Source: Desulfocurvus vexinensis DSM 17965
GTDB taxonomy: Bacteria; Desulfobacterota; Desulfovibrionia; Desulfovibrionales; Desulfovibrionaceae
Reading direction: 5' to 3'
DNA length: 64,000 nt
Assembly: GCF_000519125.1 (NCBI RefSeq)
Contig: NZ_JAEX01000006.1
Coordinates: 112,845 to 176,844, forward strand
This document shows positions 16,310 through 24,939 of the stretch, piece by piece. A program made the translations under genes and the position numbers. The stretch's first letter is position 1; every line of letters starts with the position of its first letter. The notes under the pieces are model-generated. The model was not told the origin of the DNA and did not search any database. It saw only the letters and a list, made by a program, of their open reading frames with translations.

Positions 16310-16343
16310 AGGGCGGCCCGGGATCGCTCCCGGGCCGCCCTTT
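16310..16343. terminator. Long GC hairpin between converging genes
   Basis: A 14-bp perfect inverted repeat (16310-16323 and 16328-16341, loop TCGC) is followed on the plus strand by only TTTCTG. On the minus strand it lies about 160 bases after the helicase stop. It may be a weak bidirectional terminator. Confidence 0.45.
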
Positions 16344-16502
16344 CTGTCCGGCGCGGCGCGTGTGGCAGGCCATGCGCGCCGGGCACTGCCGCTGCGTTGC
16401 GTCAGGAGGCGTTCACCAGGAACCGCACGGCCTTACCCGGGCAACGCCCAAGGCCGGAGCCGGACGCGGGCCTCCGCGAACACCCCACCGCTGCCTTCGC
16501 GG

Positions 16503-18344
16503 CTAGCGCGCCGCGGGGCGCGAACCGCGCCCGCGGCCCCGGCGGCGCTCGGCGCCAGGGCGCCCGGCGTCGTTGCCGCCACGGCCCTCGCGCGGGGCGC
16601 GGTTGCCGCGCGCGTCATCGTCGCGGCCCCGGCCCGCAGCCGCCTTGCCGGGGCGCTGGCCCCGGGCGTCGGGGCGGCCATTGCCGTCCGGGCGCCCGGT
16701 GCCCTTGGCGCGGCCGTCCCGCCCGCTGCGCCCGGCGCGGTTGCCGTCAACGTCGCGCACGGCGGGAATCCGGTTGCCGCGCGCGTCCTCTTCGGGGCTG
16801 ATGCGGTGCTCGATGATGCGGTTGCCGCGCGAATCATCGTCGCCCCCCGCCGGGCGCGCGGCGCGCCGGACATTGTCCTGCCCGCGCCCGCCGCTCGTGC
16901 CCAGGGCCGGGAACACGCCGTCCCCGCCCCTGGCGCCCCGGGCGTTGCCCCGGGCAGCGCCGTCGCCCGCAGCACCGCCGCTGCGCCCGCCCCGGGCCTT
17001 GCCGCGCGGGTCGTCCTGGCGCGGGTTCTCGCCCCGGGCGCGGCGCGAGGCCCCGGCGTCGGGGTCGCGGTAGGTGTCGTCGCGCTCGCTGGCCGCGCCC
17101 CAGGCCGGGGCCGCCTTGGCCGCCGGGCGCGGCGCCCGGCCGGGCCGCTGCCCGCCGCGCCGTCCGCGCTCCTGGCCCTCGCGCTCGTCCACGGGGCTGG
17201 GCGCGCCCTGGCTCTCGCGGTCGTAGTCGAAGCCGTCCAGGGTCACGCGGCGGATCTTGCGGCCCAGCAGACCCTCGACGCTGCGGACCATGATGCCGTC
17301 CTCGGCGGTGACGAGGCTCAGGGCCTCGCCGGTGCGCTCGGCGCGGCCCGTGCGGCCGATGCGGTGGGTGTAGGTCTCGGCGGTGTCGGGCATGTCGAAG
17401 TTGACCACGTGGGTCACCCGCGAGCAGTCGATGCCGCGCGCGGCGATGTCCGTGGCGACCATGATGCGGAAATCACCGCTGCGGAAGCCGTCCAGGGCCT
17501 TCTGGCGCCGGTTCTGGGACAGGTTGCCCTGCAGGAAGGTCGCCGCCCAGCCCTTGCGCTCCAGCTGCTGGGCCAGGGTCTTGGCGCGGTGCTTGGTGCG
17601 CGTGAACACGAGCACGCAGTCGTGCTCCGTGCCGCGCAGGATGGCTTCGAGCAGCGCGGCCTTGAGATGCTTGCGCACGGGGAACAGGGTGTGGCCGACG
17701 CTGGCCGCCGGGGCGGTGTTGGCCACTTCCACGCGCACCGGGTCGCGCAGGATGCCCCGGCACAGGGTGGCGATCTCCGTGGGCATGGTGGCCGAAAAGA
17801 GCAGGTTCTGGCGCTTGGCGGGCAGCTTGGCCAGGATGCGCTTGATGTCGGGCATGAAGCCCATGTCCAGCATGCGGTCGGCCTCGTCGAGGACCAGGGT
17901 GTCCACGGTGCTGATGTCGGCCTCGCGGCGGTTGAGCAGATCGATGAGCCGCCCGGGGCAGGCCACGGCCACGGTGGCCTGGCGCAGGGCCTTGACCTGC
18001 GGCGTCAGGCCCACGCCGCCGAACACGGCGGCGCTGCGGATGCCGGTCTGCGCGCCCAGGGTGACGAAAGTTTCGTGGATCTGCAGCGCCAGCTCGCGGG
18101 TGGGCGCCAGCACCAGGGTGCGCAGCGGGCCGCGCACGGGGGCGCCCGCGTCCAGCAGGCGCTGGAGGATGGGCAGGGCGAAGGCGGCGGTCTTGCCGGT
18201 GCCGGTCTGGGCCAGGCCCATGACGTCGCGTCCGGAAAGCACTACGGGAATGGCCTGGGTCTGGATGGGCGTGGGCACAGCGTACCCGGCGGCGCGAATG
18301 CCCGAGGCGATCCGCGCATCAAAGGCGAAGGAATCGAAGGTCAC
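16503..18344 (-). CDS. RhlE-type DEAD-box RNA helicase with RGNR-repeat tail
   Basis: ATP-dependent RNA helicase of 613 residues, probably acting in ribosome assembly or RNA decay. Motifs in order: F-x-Q (PTPIQTQAIP), I (AQTGTGKT), Ia (PTRELA), Ib (CPGRLIDLL), II (DEAD), III (SAT), V (ATDIAARGID) and VI (HRIGRTGR). The core ends near residue 370. The remaining 240 residues are a disordered Arg/Gly/Asp-rich tail with repeated D(A/S)RGNR and related DGNR/RGN motifs, likely nonspecific RNA binding. The start is a GTG (18344), seven bases after AGGA. RhlE-like rather than CsdA or SrmB because of the short core and basic tail; orthology is not certain. Confidence 0.9.
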   Translation of the reverse strand: MTFDSFAFDARIASGIRAAGYAVPTPIQTQAIPVVLSGRDVMGLAQTGTGKTAAFALPILQRLLDAGAPVRGPLRTLVLAPTRELALQIHETFVTLGAQTGIRSAAVFGGVGLTPQVKALRQATVAVACPGRLIDLLNRREADISTVDTLVLDEADRMLDMGFMPDIKRILAKLPAKRQNLLFSATMPTEIATLCRGILRDPVRVEVANTAPAASVGHTLFPVRKHLKAALLEAILRGTEHDCVLVFTRTKHRAKTLAQQLERKGWAATFLQGNLSQNRRQKALDGFRSGDFRIMVATDIAARGIDCSRVTHVVNFDMPDTAETYTHRIGRTGRAERTGEALSLVTAEDGIMVRSVEGLLGRKIRRVTLDGFDYDRESQGAPSPVDEREGQERGRRGGQRPGRAPRPAAKAAPAWGAASERDDTYRDPDAGASRRARGENPRQDDPRGKARGGRSGGAAGDGAARGNARGARGGDGVFPALGTSGGRGQDNVRRAARPAGGDDDSRGNRIIEHRISPEEDARGNRIPAVRDVDGNRAGRSGRDGRAKGTGRPDGNGRPDARGQRPGKAAAGRGRDDDARGNRAPREGRGGNDAGRPGAERRRGRGRGSRPAAR

Positions 18345-18753
18345 AAAAATATCCTATGCTTGAAGGGAAGAGGGGCGGTCCTGCGTGACGAGGGCCGCGC
18401 GGCCCGTGGGCCGTGGGTCAGAATGGATCTCCGGGACGCAGAGGGGCGCCCGCCGGGGGCGGGTCGCAGGGGCCGCGCGCCAGGGGCGGGCGGCGGAAGG
18501 CTCATGTCCGGTCACGCCGAGGTGCGTCCTATCTACGCACTTTCCCCGGGATGTAAAGGGGTATTCTTGCCCGCCAGCCCGGGCCGGGGGGCGCAGCGTC
18601 CACGGGCGGGCCCGTTCACGGGGCCGGTATTCCTCCCCGCCAGCCCGGGTCGGGGCGCAGCCCCGCCCGCCCGGCGCGGCCCCGGGGGCCCCGCAAACGT
18701 CCGGGCCCCGCGCCTTGCGGCACGGGGCCCGGGCGGAAAAAACGCAGGCGCGG
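18345..18753. other. Gene-free region with a direct repeat
   Basis: This interval of about 409 bases between two minus-strand genes holds a duplicated element of about 37 bp (18560-18597 and 18626-18661). It also holds a GC hairpin of about 14 bp at roughly 18694-18735 (GGGCCCCGCGCC / GGCACGGGGCCC) downstream of the small gene; that hairpin lacks a T tract on the minus strand. No gene is supported. Confidence 0.55.
18560..18661. repeat. Pair of near-identical 36-38 bp direct repeats
   Basis: Copy 1 (18560-18597) and copy 2 (18626-18661) share GGTATTC, then CCCGCCAGCCCGGG and CGCAGC, differing by three substitutions and a two-base indel, 66 bases apart. They lie between the small unknown gene and the helicase gene, on neither of which they act in any way I can demonstrate. 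Confidence 0.6.
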
Positions 18754-19080
18754 CTAGTGCAGCTTGCCGCCGAACATGCTGTTCACGAACTGGTTCTTGT
18801 AGAAATCGTTGACCCGCCCGGCCAGCTGCATGCGCGCGGTCTCGGCCTCCTCCTCGCTGGGGTAGAAGGCGGCCAGGTCGCGGGCCACGCCGTCGCCCGC
18901 GTCGCCCAGGGGCTGGTCCAGGTGGACGCGGAAATACCACTGGTCGCCCTCGTAGGGCTCGTCGGGCATGGGGAAGGTCTTCTCCACCCAGCCGATGGCC
19001 TTGATGTGCGCGATGGGCACCAAGAAGCCCTCGATGGAGGCCAGATACTCGAACTCGGGGTACTCGTCGAATTCCTGCAT
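18754..19080 (-). CDS. Small acidic protein of unknown function
   Basis: The 108-residue product has no signal peptide or membrane segment. It begins MQEFDEYPEFEYLASIEGF and contains VPIAHIKAIGWVEKTFPMPDEP, then YFRVHLDQPLGDAGDG and a helical C-terminus (SEEEAETARMQLAGRVNDFY). Many Tyr/Phe/Trp and acidic residues suggest a compact cytoplasmic fold. I do not recognise the family. Codon use and composition match the neighbours, and the ATG is preceded by a purine-rich segment, so I regard it as a real gene. It stands alone between cbiB and the helicase gene. Confidence 0.7.
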   Translation of the reverse strand: MQEFDEYPEFEYLASIEGFLVPIAHIKAIGWVEKTFPMPDEPYEGDQWYFRVHLDQPLGDAGDGVARDLAAFYPSEEEAETARMQLAGRVNDFYKNQFVNSMFGGKLH

Positions 19081-19258
19081 GTCCGTTGTCCTGTTGTTGG
19101 GAGAAATGGCGGGCGCCCGGTCCGCCCCGGGGCCTCTGCGATGTATTGCCCCCGGGCGCGCGTGTCAACCTTCGCGGGGCTGCCCCGGGTCCGGCGGTCC
19201 CCACGCAGGCGCGCGTCCTTTCCGCCGGGGCAGCCGCCTGACGCTGCGGGGCGGCCCG

Positions 19259-20209
19259 TCAGGCCAGGGGCCGGGCCAGGGTCCAGGCCGCCAGCCACAG
19301 CCACAGCGCCCCGGCCACGGCCAGCCCGGCGGCGCGCAGCAGGCCCATGAGCCGCCGCACAAGGGCCGGAGTCCAGGCGCCGCCCTGCGGGCCCAGGCGC
19401 GGCTTGTCCACGGGCTGGCCGAAATACACGGCGGGCCCGCCCATGCCCGCGCCTAGGGCCCAGGCGGCGGCGGCCATGGGCCAGCCCGCGTTGGGGCTGG
19501 CCATGCACGCGGCGTCGCGGCGCACCAGACTCAGGGGCACGGCCGCGCCCCCCGCCAGGGGCGACACCGCCGCCACGCCCAGGGCCGCCAGCCGCGAGGG
19601 CACGAAGGCCAGCACGTCGTCCAGTCGGGCGCAGGCCCAGCCCAGGCCGCGCCAGCGCTCGGTGCGGTAGCCCCACATGGAATCCATGGTGCTCACGGCC
19701 TTGTAGGCCCACAGCCCGGGCAGCCCCAGAAGCACGAGGTAGAAGAACGGTGCCACGAACCCGTCGCCCAGGTTCTCGGCCAGGGTTTCGGCCAGGGCGC
19801 GGCACACGCCCTCCTCGTCCAGGTGGGCCGTGTCGCGGCTGACGAGCATGGCCAGGGCCCGGCGCGCGCCCTCCAGGTCGCCGCCCTCCAGCAGGGCCAG
19901 CACGGCGCGGCCCTCGGCCAGCAGCGCGCCCAGGGCCAGCCCCGCGTAGGCCAGATAGACCCCCGCCAGCCAGCCCACCCAGGGCAGGCGCGTGGCCGCC
20001 CAGGCCGCCGCCCCCGCCGCCCCGGCGGCAACGAGCACGCACAGCGCGCCGCGCAGCCGCTCGGGCCCCGGGGCCCGGCGGGCCGGGCCCTCCAGGCGCG
20101 CCACCAGCGCGCCGATGGCCCGCACGGGGTGCGGCCAGCCCTGGGGGTCGCCCAGGGCCAGATCCAGCCCCACGGCCAGGGGCGGCAGATACAGGGGAAC
20201 AGGCGGCAT
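19259..20209 (-). CDS. cbiB: Adenosylcobinamide-phosphate synthase CbiB/CobD
   Basis: This integral membrane enzyme attaches aminopropanol (or its phosphate) to adenosylcobyric acid in cobalamin synthesis. The 316 residues start with LYLPPLAVGLDLALGDPQGWPHPVRAIG, the family hallmark, and continue with LAETLAENLGDGFVAPFFYL and AYKAVSTMDSMWGYRTERW, followed by SPNAGWPMAAAAWALG, all typical. About four to five transmembrane helices are visible. The ATG at 20209 has a GGAAG site; the longer in-frame N-terminus is Arg/Pro filler. The gene is isolated from other cobalamin genes, and I saw no cobalamin riboswitch in the 240 bases upstream. Confidence 0.93.
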   Translation of the reverse strand: MPPVPLYLPPLAVGLDLALGDPQGWPHPVRAIGALVARLEGPARRAPGPERLRGALCVLVAAGAAGAAAWAATRLPWVGWLAGVYLAYAGLALGALLAEGRAVLALLEGGDLEGARRALAMLVSRDTAHLDEEGVCRALAETLAENLGDGFVAPFFYLVLLGLPGLWAYKAVSTMDSMWGYRTERWRGLGWACARLDDVLAFVPSRLAALGVAAVSPLAGGAAVPLSLVRRDAACMASPNAGWPMAAAAWALGAGMGGPAVYFGQPVDKPRLGPQGGAWTPALVRRLMGLLRAAGLAVAGALWLWLAAWTLARPLA

Positions 20210-20567
20210 GGTCGCTTCCGGAACGGGTTGCGCGGGCCGGGCGGCCCGCAAGGCCCGTGTAGCGCGGCGGGCTGCCGGGCGCAAGCCCGGCCGGGGCCCG
20301 GGGCCGGAGTTCCGGGGCCTTGCGCGTCCCTGGCCGCCGCCGGACGCCCGGCAGAAAAATTCCCCTGAAAGCAACGGAGGATAGGTGCTTTCCCTTTACA
20401 CTGACACGCAACCCCTGCTACGTTACACTTCCAAAGCACCCGGATGACGGGTGCGTGCACACCGTTACAGGAGGGATATCCCGGGACGGCACGAGGGAAC
20501 AGGGACCAAGCGGAACACACCGGGCCCCCGGGGCCCGACGAACCCTTATCTCCACGGCGGTTGCGCA
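20210..20567. other. Divergent region between cbiB and the MCP gene
   Basis: The 358-base gap carries a promoter candidate for the plus-strand MCP (20395-20424) and a leader of about 145 bases with a GTGCGTGCAC palindrome near 20450. No small gene, riboswitch or tRNA was recognised. Confidence 0.5.
20395..20424 (+). promoter_or_regulatory. Candidate promoter of the MCP gene
   Basis: TTTACA (20395-20400) and TACGTT (20419-20424) with an 18-base spacer and a TGC just before the -10 element. I saw no sigma-28 consensus, which would be the usual alternative for a chemotaxis receptor. Confidence 0.42.
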
Positions 20568-22940
20568 ATGAACAGACTTTCCTTCGGCAAGAAGATCATC
20601 CTCGGCTGCCTGGTCATGGTGACCATCACGGTGGCGACCATGGGCACGGTGGGCTACATCGGCCTGGACGGCACGCTGCGTGACCTGGGGCAGGCCACGC
20701 TGCAGACGGTCACCGACGAGGCCGTGCACACCCTGCGGATGCAAAACGACATCACCCAGGAGAAGGTCAGCGCGGATCTGGTTTCCCTGGAAAAGGAGCT
20801 GGCGCGCTTCGGCGAACTGGCCCTGGACCACACCCAGCCCGTGACCATGACCATCACCAACCAGGTCAGCGGGCAGACCGAGACCGCGACCATCCCGACC
20901 CTCATGGCCGGCGGCCAGCTCATCACCGGCGACTTCACCGTGGTGGACGACGTGCAGGCCACCGTGGGCGGCACGGCCACCCTCTTCCAGGTGCTGGACG
21001 GCAAGCTGCTGCGCGTGTCCACCAACGTGCGCAAGCTCGACGGCGGGCGCGCCACGGGCACCTACATCCCCTCCGACAGCCCGGTGTACAAGATGGTGAT
21101 GAACGGCGAGACGTACCGGGGCAAGGCCTTCGTGGTCAACGACTGGTACATCACCGCCTACAAGCCCCTGCGCGACGCCTCGGGGGCCATCGTGGCCGTG
21201 GCCTATGTCGGGCGCAAGATCCTGACCACGCAGCTGGCCGAGTTCCTGGCCAGCGTCAACGTGGCGGGCAAGGGCCACAGCGTGGTCTTCAACGCCCAGG
21301 GCAACATCCTGATCCACCCGGACACGAACCTCGTGGGCAAGAATCTCAAGGACTTCCCCTTCGGCGAGACCCTGCTCGGCGCCCACGAGCAGCTCGTGGA
21401 ATACGACCTGGGCGGGCACAAGTACGGCTACGTCAAGCGCTTCGAGCCCTGGGACTGGTCGCTCATGGTCACCCTGGCGGGCACGGACCTGCGCCACGGC
21501 ACCGACCGCCAGCTGGTGAAGTACGGGCTGGCCAGCGGCGGCGCAGCCCTGGCCGTGGCCTTGGTCCTGGCCTGGATCTTCACCCTGGCGACCATCCGCC
21601 CGGTGCTGGCGGCGGTGAAGGCCGCCCGCCGCGCCTCGGACGGCGACCTCTCGGCGCGCATCGACGTGCGCTCCCAGGACGAAATCGGCCAGCTCTGCGC
21701 CACGTTCAACCAGGTCATGGACCGCATCGAGGAGTCCATGCGCGAGAACGCGGGCTACGTGGAGATGCTCAACGCCGTGCCCGACCCCATCTACGCCCTG
21801 GACGACGCCGGGCGCATGACCATCGCCAACGAGGCCACGCTGCGCATCGCGGGCAAGCGCCGCGAGCAGGTCACCGGGCAGCGCTGCTCCGCCGTGTTCG
21901 GCGTGCCCGAGGGCTCCTTCCGCGCCGCGCGCGAGGCCACTGCCGACGCCCAGCGCGTGGTGGAGGTCGGCGCGGGCCAGGCCCTGCGCTCCATGCGCCT
22001 GGTGCGCGTGCCCCTGGCGGGCGGCGGCGCCGTGGAGCTGGCCAAGGACATCACCGACATGGTCATCAAGGAGCGTGAGCTGCAAAAGAACCTGGAGCAC
22101 ATCGGCGAAGTGAACGCCAACATCCAGTCGGCGGGCATCACCCTGGCCGAGAAGCTCGGCGAGGTGGCCGCACAGATCGAGCAGGTCCGCTCCGGGGCCG
22201 ACGTGCAGAGCGCCCGCGCCGCCGAAACCGCCACGGCCATGGAGGAGATGAACTCCACGGTGCTCGAGGTCGCCCGCAACGCCTCGGCTGCGGCGGGCAA
22301 CGCCGCGGCGGCCACCAAGACCGCCACCCTGGGCGTGCAGGTCGTGGCCGACGCCGTGACCTCCATCACCGGGGTCCAGGAGCGCATCAAGACCCTGCAA
22401 CAGCACATGGCCACCCTGGGCCGCCAGGCCGAAAACATCGGGCAGATCATCGGTGTCATCAACGACATCGCCGACCAGACGAACCTGCTGGCGCTCAACG
22501 CGGCCATCGAGGCCGCGCGGGCGGGCGACGCCGGGCGCGGGTTTGCCGTTGTGGCCGACGAGGTGCGCAAGCTGGCCGAGAAGACCATGACCGCCACCAA
22601 GGAAGTGGAGCAGGCCGTGGGCGCCATCCAGGGCGGGGCCCGCGAGGCCATCGGGGCCACCGAGCAGGCCGTGGACGAAATCGCCCATTCCACCGAGAAG
22701 GCCAACCAGTCCGGCGAGCGCCTGCGTGAGATCCAGACCATCGTGGACTCCACCGCCGGGCAGGTGCAGTCCATCGCCACGGCAGCCGAGGAGCAGTCGG
22801 CCTCCAGCGAGGAGATCACCCGCGCCGTGGACGATATGAGCCGCATCTCCAGCGAGACGGCCCAGGGCATGAGCGCCTCCGCCGAGGCCATCGACGAACT
22901 GAGCCGTCTGGCCGCGCGCCTCAAGGAGCTGGCCTCCTAG
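20568..22940 (+). CDS. Methyl-accepting chemotaxis protein with Cache and PAS domains
   Basis: A 790-residue transmembrane chemoreceptor. TM1 (about 8-30) precedes a periplasmic Cache-type sensor (about 35-315; [25 protein letters not shown], then [23 protein letters not shown] split between strands), and TM2 lies around 320-345. A HAMP domain ([21 protein letters not shown]), a PAS domain ([18 protein letters not shown]) and a long signalling coiled coil follow, with the conserved hairpin tip around [20 protein letters not shown] and [16 protein letters not shown]. No CheR-binding pentapeptide is seen at the C-terminus (LKELAS). It stands alone about 7.5 kb from the che operon. The ligand is unknown; Cache domains often bind small organic molecules. 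Confidence 0.94.
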   Translation: MNRLSFGKKIILGCLVMVTITVATMGTVGYIGLDGTLRDLGQATLQTVTDEAVHTLRMQNDITQEKVSADLVSLEKELARFGELALDHTQPVTMTITNQVSGQTETATIPTLMAGGQLITGDFTVVDDVQATVGGTATLFQVLDGKLLRVSTNVRKLDGGRATGTYIPSDSPVYKMVMNGETYRGKAFVVNDWYITAYKPLRDASGAIVAVAYVGRKILTTQLAEFLASVNVAGKGHSVVFNAQGNILIHPDTNLVGKNLKDFPFGETLLGAHEQLVEYDLGGHKYGYVKRFEPWDWSLMVTLAGTDLRHGTDRQLVKYGLASGGAALAVALVLAWIFTLATIRPVLAAVKAARRASDGDLSARIDVRSQDEIGQLCATFNQVMDRIEESMRENAGYVEMLNAVPDPIYALDDAGRMTIANEATLRIAGKRREQVTGQRCSAVFGVPEGSFRAAREATADAQRVVEVGAGQALRSMRLVRVPLAGGGAVELAKDITDMVIKERELQKNLEHIGEVNANIQSAGITLAEKLGEVAAQIEQVRSGADVQSARAAETATAMEEMNSTVLEVARNASAAAGNAAAATKTATLGVQVVADAVTSITGVQERIKTLQQHMATLGRQAENIGQIIGVINDIADQTNLLALNAAIEAARAGDAGRGFAVVADEVRKLAEKTMTATKEVEQAVGAIQGGAREAIGATEQAVDEIAHSTEKANQSGERLREIQTIVDSTAGQVQSIATAAEEQSASSEEITRAVDDMSRISSETAQGMSASAEAIDELSRLAARLKELAS

Positions 22941-22968
22941 CCGCGACGGACAGGCAGAAAGACACCGC

Positions 22969-23002
22969 GAGCGGCGGCCCTGGCGGGCCGCCGCTCTTTT
23001 TT
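22969..23002 (+). terminator. Intrinsic terminator after the MCP gene
   Basis: A 12-bp perfect stem (GAGCGGCGGCCC, loop TGGC, complementary arm 22985-22996) is followed by six T. Confidence 0.92.
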
Positions 23003-23082
23003 CGCGCCGCGCGGGCCAGCGCGCGGGCCACCGGGCAGGGCCAGCGCACGGGAGCGGTGAAAGGGCGGCCTCCGGCCCGGCC

Positions 23083-23535
23083 TCAGTCGGGCAGTTGCCC
23101 GGTGGCGGCCAGGGCCGTGTAGAGCAGCACCCCGGCGGCGGTGGACATGTTCAGGCTGCGCACCGCGTCCCGAATGGGGATGCGCACGTGGTCGGGATGG
23201 GCCGCGAACAGGGCCTCGGGCAGGCCGCGCGTCTCGGGGCCGAGCACCAGCAGGTCGTCGGGGCGGTAGGCGAAGCGGTCGAAGCGCGCCCCGCGCCGGG
23301 CGCTGGAAAGCACCAGCCTGCGCCCCGCCGCATGCTCCGCCAGGGCTGCCCAGCCGGGCCACACGCGCAGGTCCACGTGCGGCCAGTAGTCCAGCCCGGC
23401 CCGGCGCAGATGCTTGTCGTCCAGCAGGAAGCCCAGGGGCTCCACGAGGTGCAGGCGCACCCCGGCGGCGGCGCACAGCCGCGCCACGTTGCCCGTGTTG
23501 GGCGGAATCTCGGGCTCGAAAAGCACTATGTCCAT
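23083..23535 (-). CDS. trmL: tRNA (cytidine/uridine-34 2'-O)-methyltransferase TrmL
   Basis: This small SPOUT methyltransferase modifies the wobble ribose of tRNA-Leu isoacceptors using SAM. The 150 residues contain the family start IVLFEPEIPPNTGNVARLCAA, the trefoil-knot motif VLGPETRGLPE and the C-terminal IPIRDAVRSLNMSTAAGVLLY, all typical. No RNA-binding extension is present, as expected for TrmL dimers. The ATG at 23535 has an AGGGAG site. It lies 74 bases downstream of the GNAT-like gene and could share its transcript. Confidence 0.94.
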   Translation of the reverse strand: MDIVLFEPEIPPNTGNVARLCAAAGVRLHLVEPLGFLLDDKHLRRAGLDYWPHVDLRVWPGWAALAEHAAGRRLVLSSARRGARFDRFAYRPDDLLVLGPETRGLPEALFAAHPDHVRIPIRDAVRSLNMSTAAGVLLYTALAATGQLPD

Positions 23536-23609
23536 GCGTCGCTGCTCCCTTGCGGCCCATGGCCGCGCCGGGACCATGTACCGCCCCGGGGCGGGCGCGG
23601 CAAGCCCCG

Positions 23610-24260
23610 TCAGCCCGGGCCGGGCGGCGCGGCCAGGCCCCCGGCCCCGGCCAGCAGCGCCAGGGCTGCGGCGGGCCCCAGGGCGCGGACCCTGGCCGGG
23701 TCGTGCCCGGCGCGCAGGTCGCCCAGGCGCCGGGCCCGGGCCCAGCCGCTGCCGTCGGGCCACAGGGTCAGGGTGAAGCGCATGGAGCGGTAGAAGGCGT
23801 CGCGCAGGGGCGAGGCGTCGCGCGACACGAGGTGCAGGGCGCGCACCCGGGCCTCGGCGTGGCCCAGGCCCACGGCCACGCGCACCAGGGTCGCCAGCAG
23901 GTAGGTGCCCAGGCCCAGCCCGCGCAGCGCCGGGGGCAGGCGGATGTCGCGGTCGAAGCGGGCCTTGCCCCGGCGCACCTCCAGGCAGAAGGGCCGCAGC
24001 CGGACCAGGGCCCAGGGCCCCACCCCGCCATCCGCCCGGACCCCGGGTCCGGCGCAGGCGGATGCGGTGGCCAGAGCCAGGCAGCCAGACGGGCCAAGGG
24101 CCTGCGGCGCCCCGGCCTCCCGGGCCGCGACGACGAAGGGCGCCAGGGCCACGCGGCAGCCCTGCGCGTCGGCCTCCACGCGCCGCAGCACGAGCACCAG
24201 CCCCGGCGTCCCGCCGGGCGCCGCCAGACAGCGGAGCAGTTCCACCCGCCGCACGAGCAT
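23610..24260 (-). CDS. Putative GNAT-like acyltransferase-fold protein
   Basis: The 216-residue protein has a recognisable GNAT motif-A pattern, ALRGLGLGTYLLATLVRVAV, followed by a strand-helix RVRALHLVSRDASP and the C-terminal motif RDAFYRSMRFTL that resembles the acetyl-CoA family's final helix-strand. The N-terminal 120 residues are beta-rich but weakly conserved. Arg/Gly in the pyrophosphate loop (R-G-L-G-L-G) fits CoA binding. The substrate is unknown. The ATG at 24260 has GGAGGAGG just upstream; an in-frame TTG 210 bases earlier would add a low-complexity basic tail and was rejected. The last 25 residues (ALGPAAALALLAGAGGLAAPPGPG) are filler-like. Confidence 0.55.
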   Translation of the reverse strand: MLVRRVELLRCLAAPGGTPGLVLVLRRVEADAQGCRVALAPFVVAAREAGAPQALGPSGCLALATASACAGPGVRADGGVGPWALVRLRPFCLEVRRGKARFDRDIRLPPALRGLGLGTYLLATLVRVAVGLGHAEARVRALHLVSRDASPLRDAFYRSMRFTLTLWPDGSGWARARRLGDLRAGHDPARVRALGPAAALALLAGAGGLAAPPGPG

Positions 24261-24562
24261 GCCTCCTCCCGCGCGCCGCGCCAGCCCCCGCAGACTGGGC
24301 CGACAGCCCCGCACGGGCCGCCTTCCGGGCAGGGACCACGCTCCATGCTTGGCGCATTTCCCGCCGCCGGTCAACGCCCGGCCGCGAAAAGGCGGACGCT
24401 GCGCCCGAAGGCGCTCCCGGCTTCCCGGCGCGCCCCGCGCCCGCGAAAGAACGACAGGTGGATAAAACAAGCAGGCATGCGCCCCCGATCAGCGCTCCGC
24501 CCCGCGAGGGGACGGGGCTGGCGGCTGCGGAAGGTTCCCGGCCCCGGCGCCCGGCCCGCGCG
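24261..24562. other. Gene-free GC-rich spacer
   Basis: This spacer of about 300 bases between the GNAT-like gene and the tRNA-Val terminator shows no recognisable gene, promoter or structured RNA. Open frames across it are GC-bias artefacts. Confidence 0.5.
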
Positions 24563-24600
24563 CAAAAGAAGAGAGGCAAGCCTTGCCAGGCTTGCCTCTC
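24563..24600 (-). terminator. Intrinsic terminator of tRNA-Val
   Basis: Read on the minus strand: a 13-bp perfect stem (GAGAGGCAAGCCT, loop GGCA, arm AGGCTTGCCTCTC) followed by TTCTTTT, ten bases past the CCA end of the tRNA. Confidence 0.9.
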
Positions 24601-24610
24601 GTGCGTTCGG

Positions 24611-24686
<76 letters not shown>

Positions 24687-24771
24687 ACTGTCTGGTGCCT
24701 GCGGCACCCCGCGCCCGGGTGTCGAACTTCCGGGCGGTGCCCGGCGCCGATGTGCCCTGCGCGGAGGCAAG

Positions 24772-24800
24772 CTATTAGCAATCCCGCAGGCCGGACGCAA
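24772..24800 (-). promoter_or_regulatory. Promoter of tRNA-Val
   Basis: On the minus strand TTGCGT (24800-24795) and TAATAG (24777-24772) are separated by 17 bases; the -10 element is about 85 bases upstream of the mature 5' end, leaving a processed leader. Confidence 0.55.
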
Positions 24801-24848
24801 GGATTTTTTTCCGCGCCCCGCAAATTTTCCCGCAGCGCCCCCCGGGCT

Positions 24849-24876
24849 TTGCCCTGACGGGATTTTAGGCTACTGT
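24849..24876 (+). promoter_or_regulatory. Weak promoter candidate for rmlB-rmlD
   Basis: TTGCCC (24849-24854) and TACTGT (24871-24876), 16-base spacer, about 63 bases before the rmlB ATG. Best match in the gap, but neither hexamer is strong. Confidence 0.35.
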
Positions 24877-24939
24877 GGCCGAGCCAGCGGGGGAAAACAC
24901 GCTGCAACCATTTGGAATATCAAGCATCGGAGACCATTC

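Larger units (their letters stand above)
15948..16502. other. Gene-free region between converging genes
   Basis: This interval of about 555 bases holds two terminator-like hairpins (16020-16055 and 16310-16343) and a set of decayed GC-rich repeats between them (about 16086-16300). No open frame here has a credible start, composition or motif. Confidence 0.6.

Noticed and set aside
20210..20450. Cobalamin riboswitch upstream of cbiB
   Set aside because: No B12-box or conserved core could be recognised in the leader.
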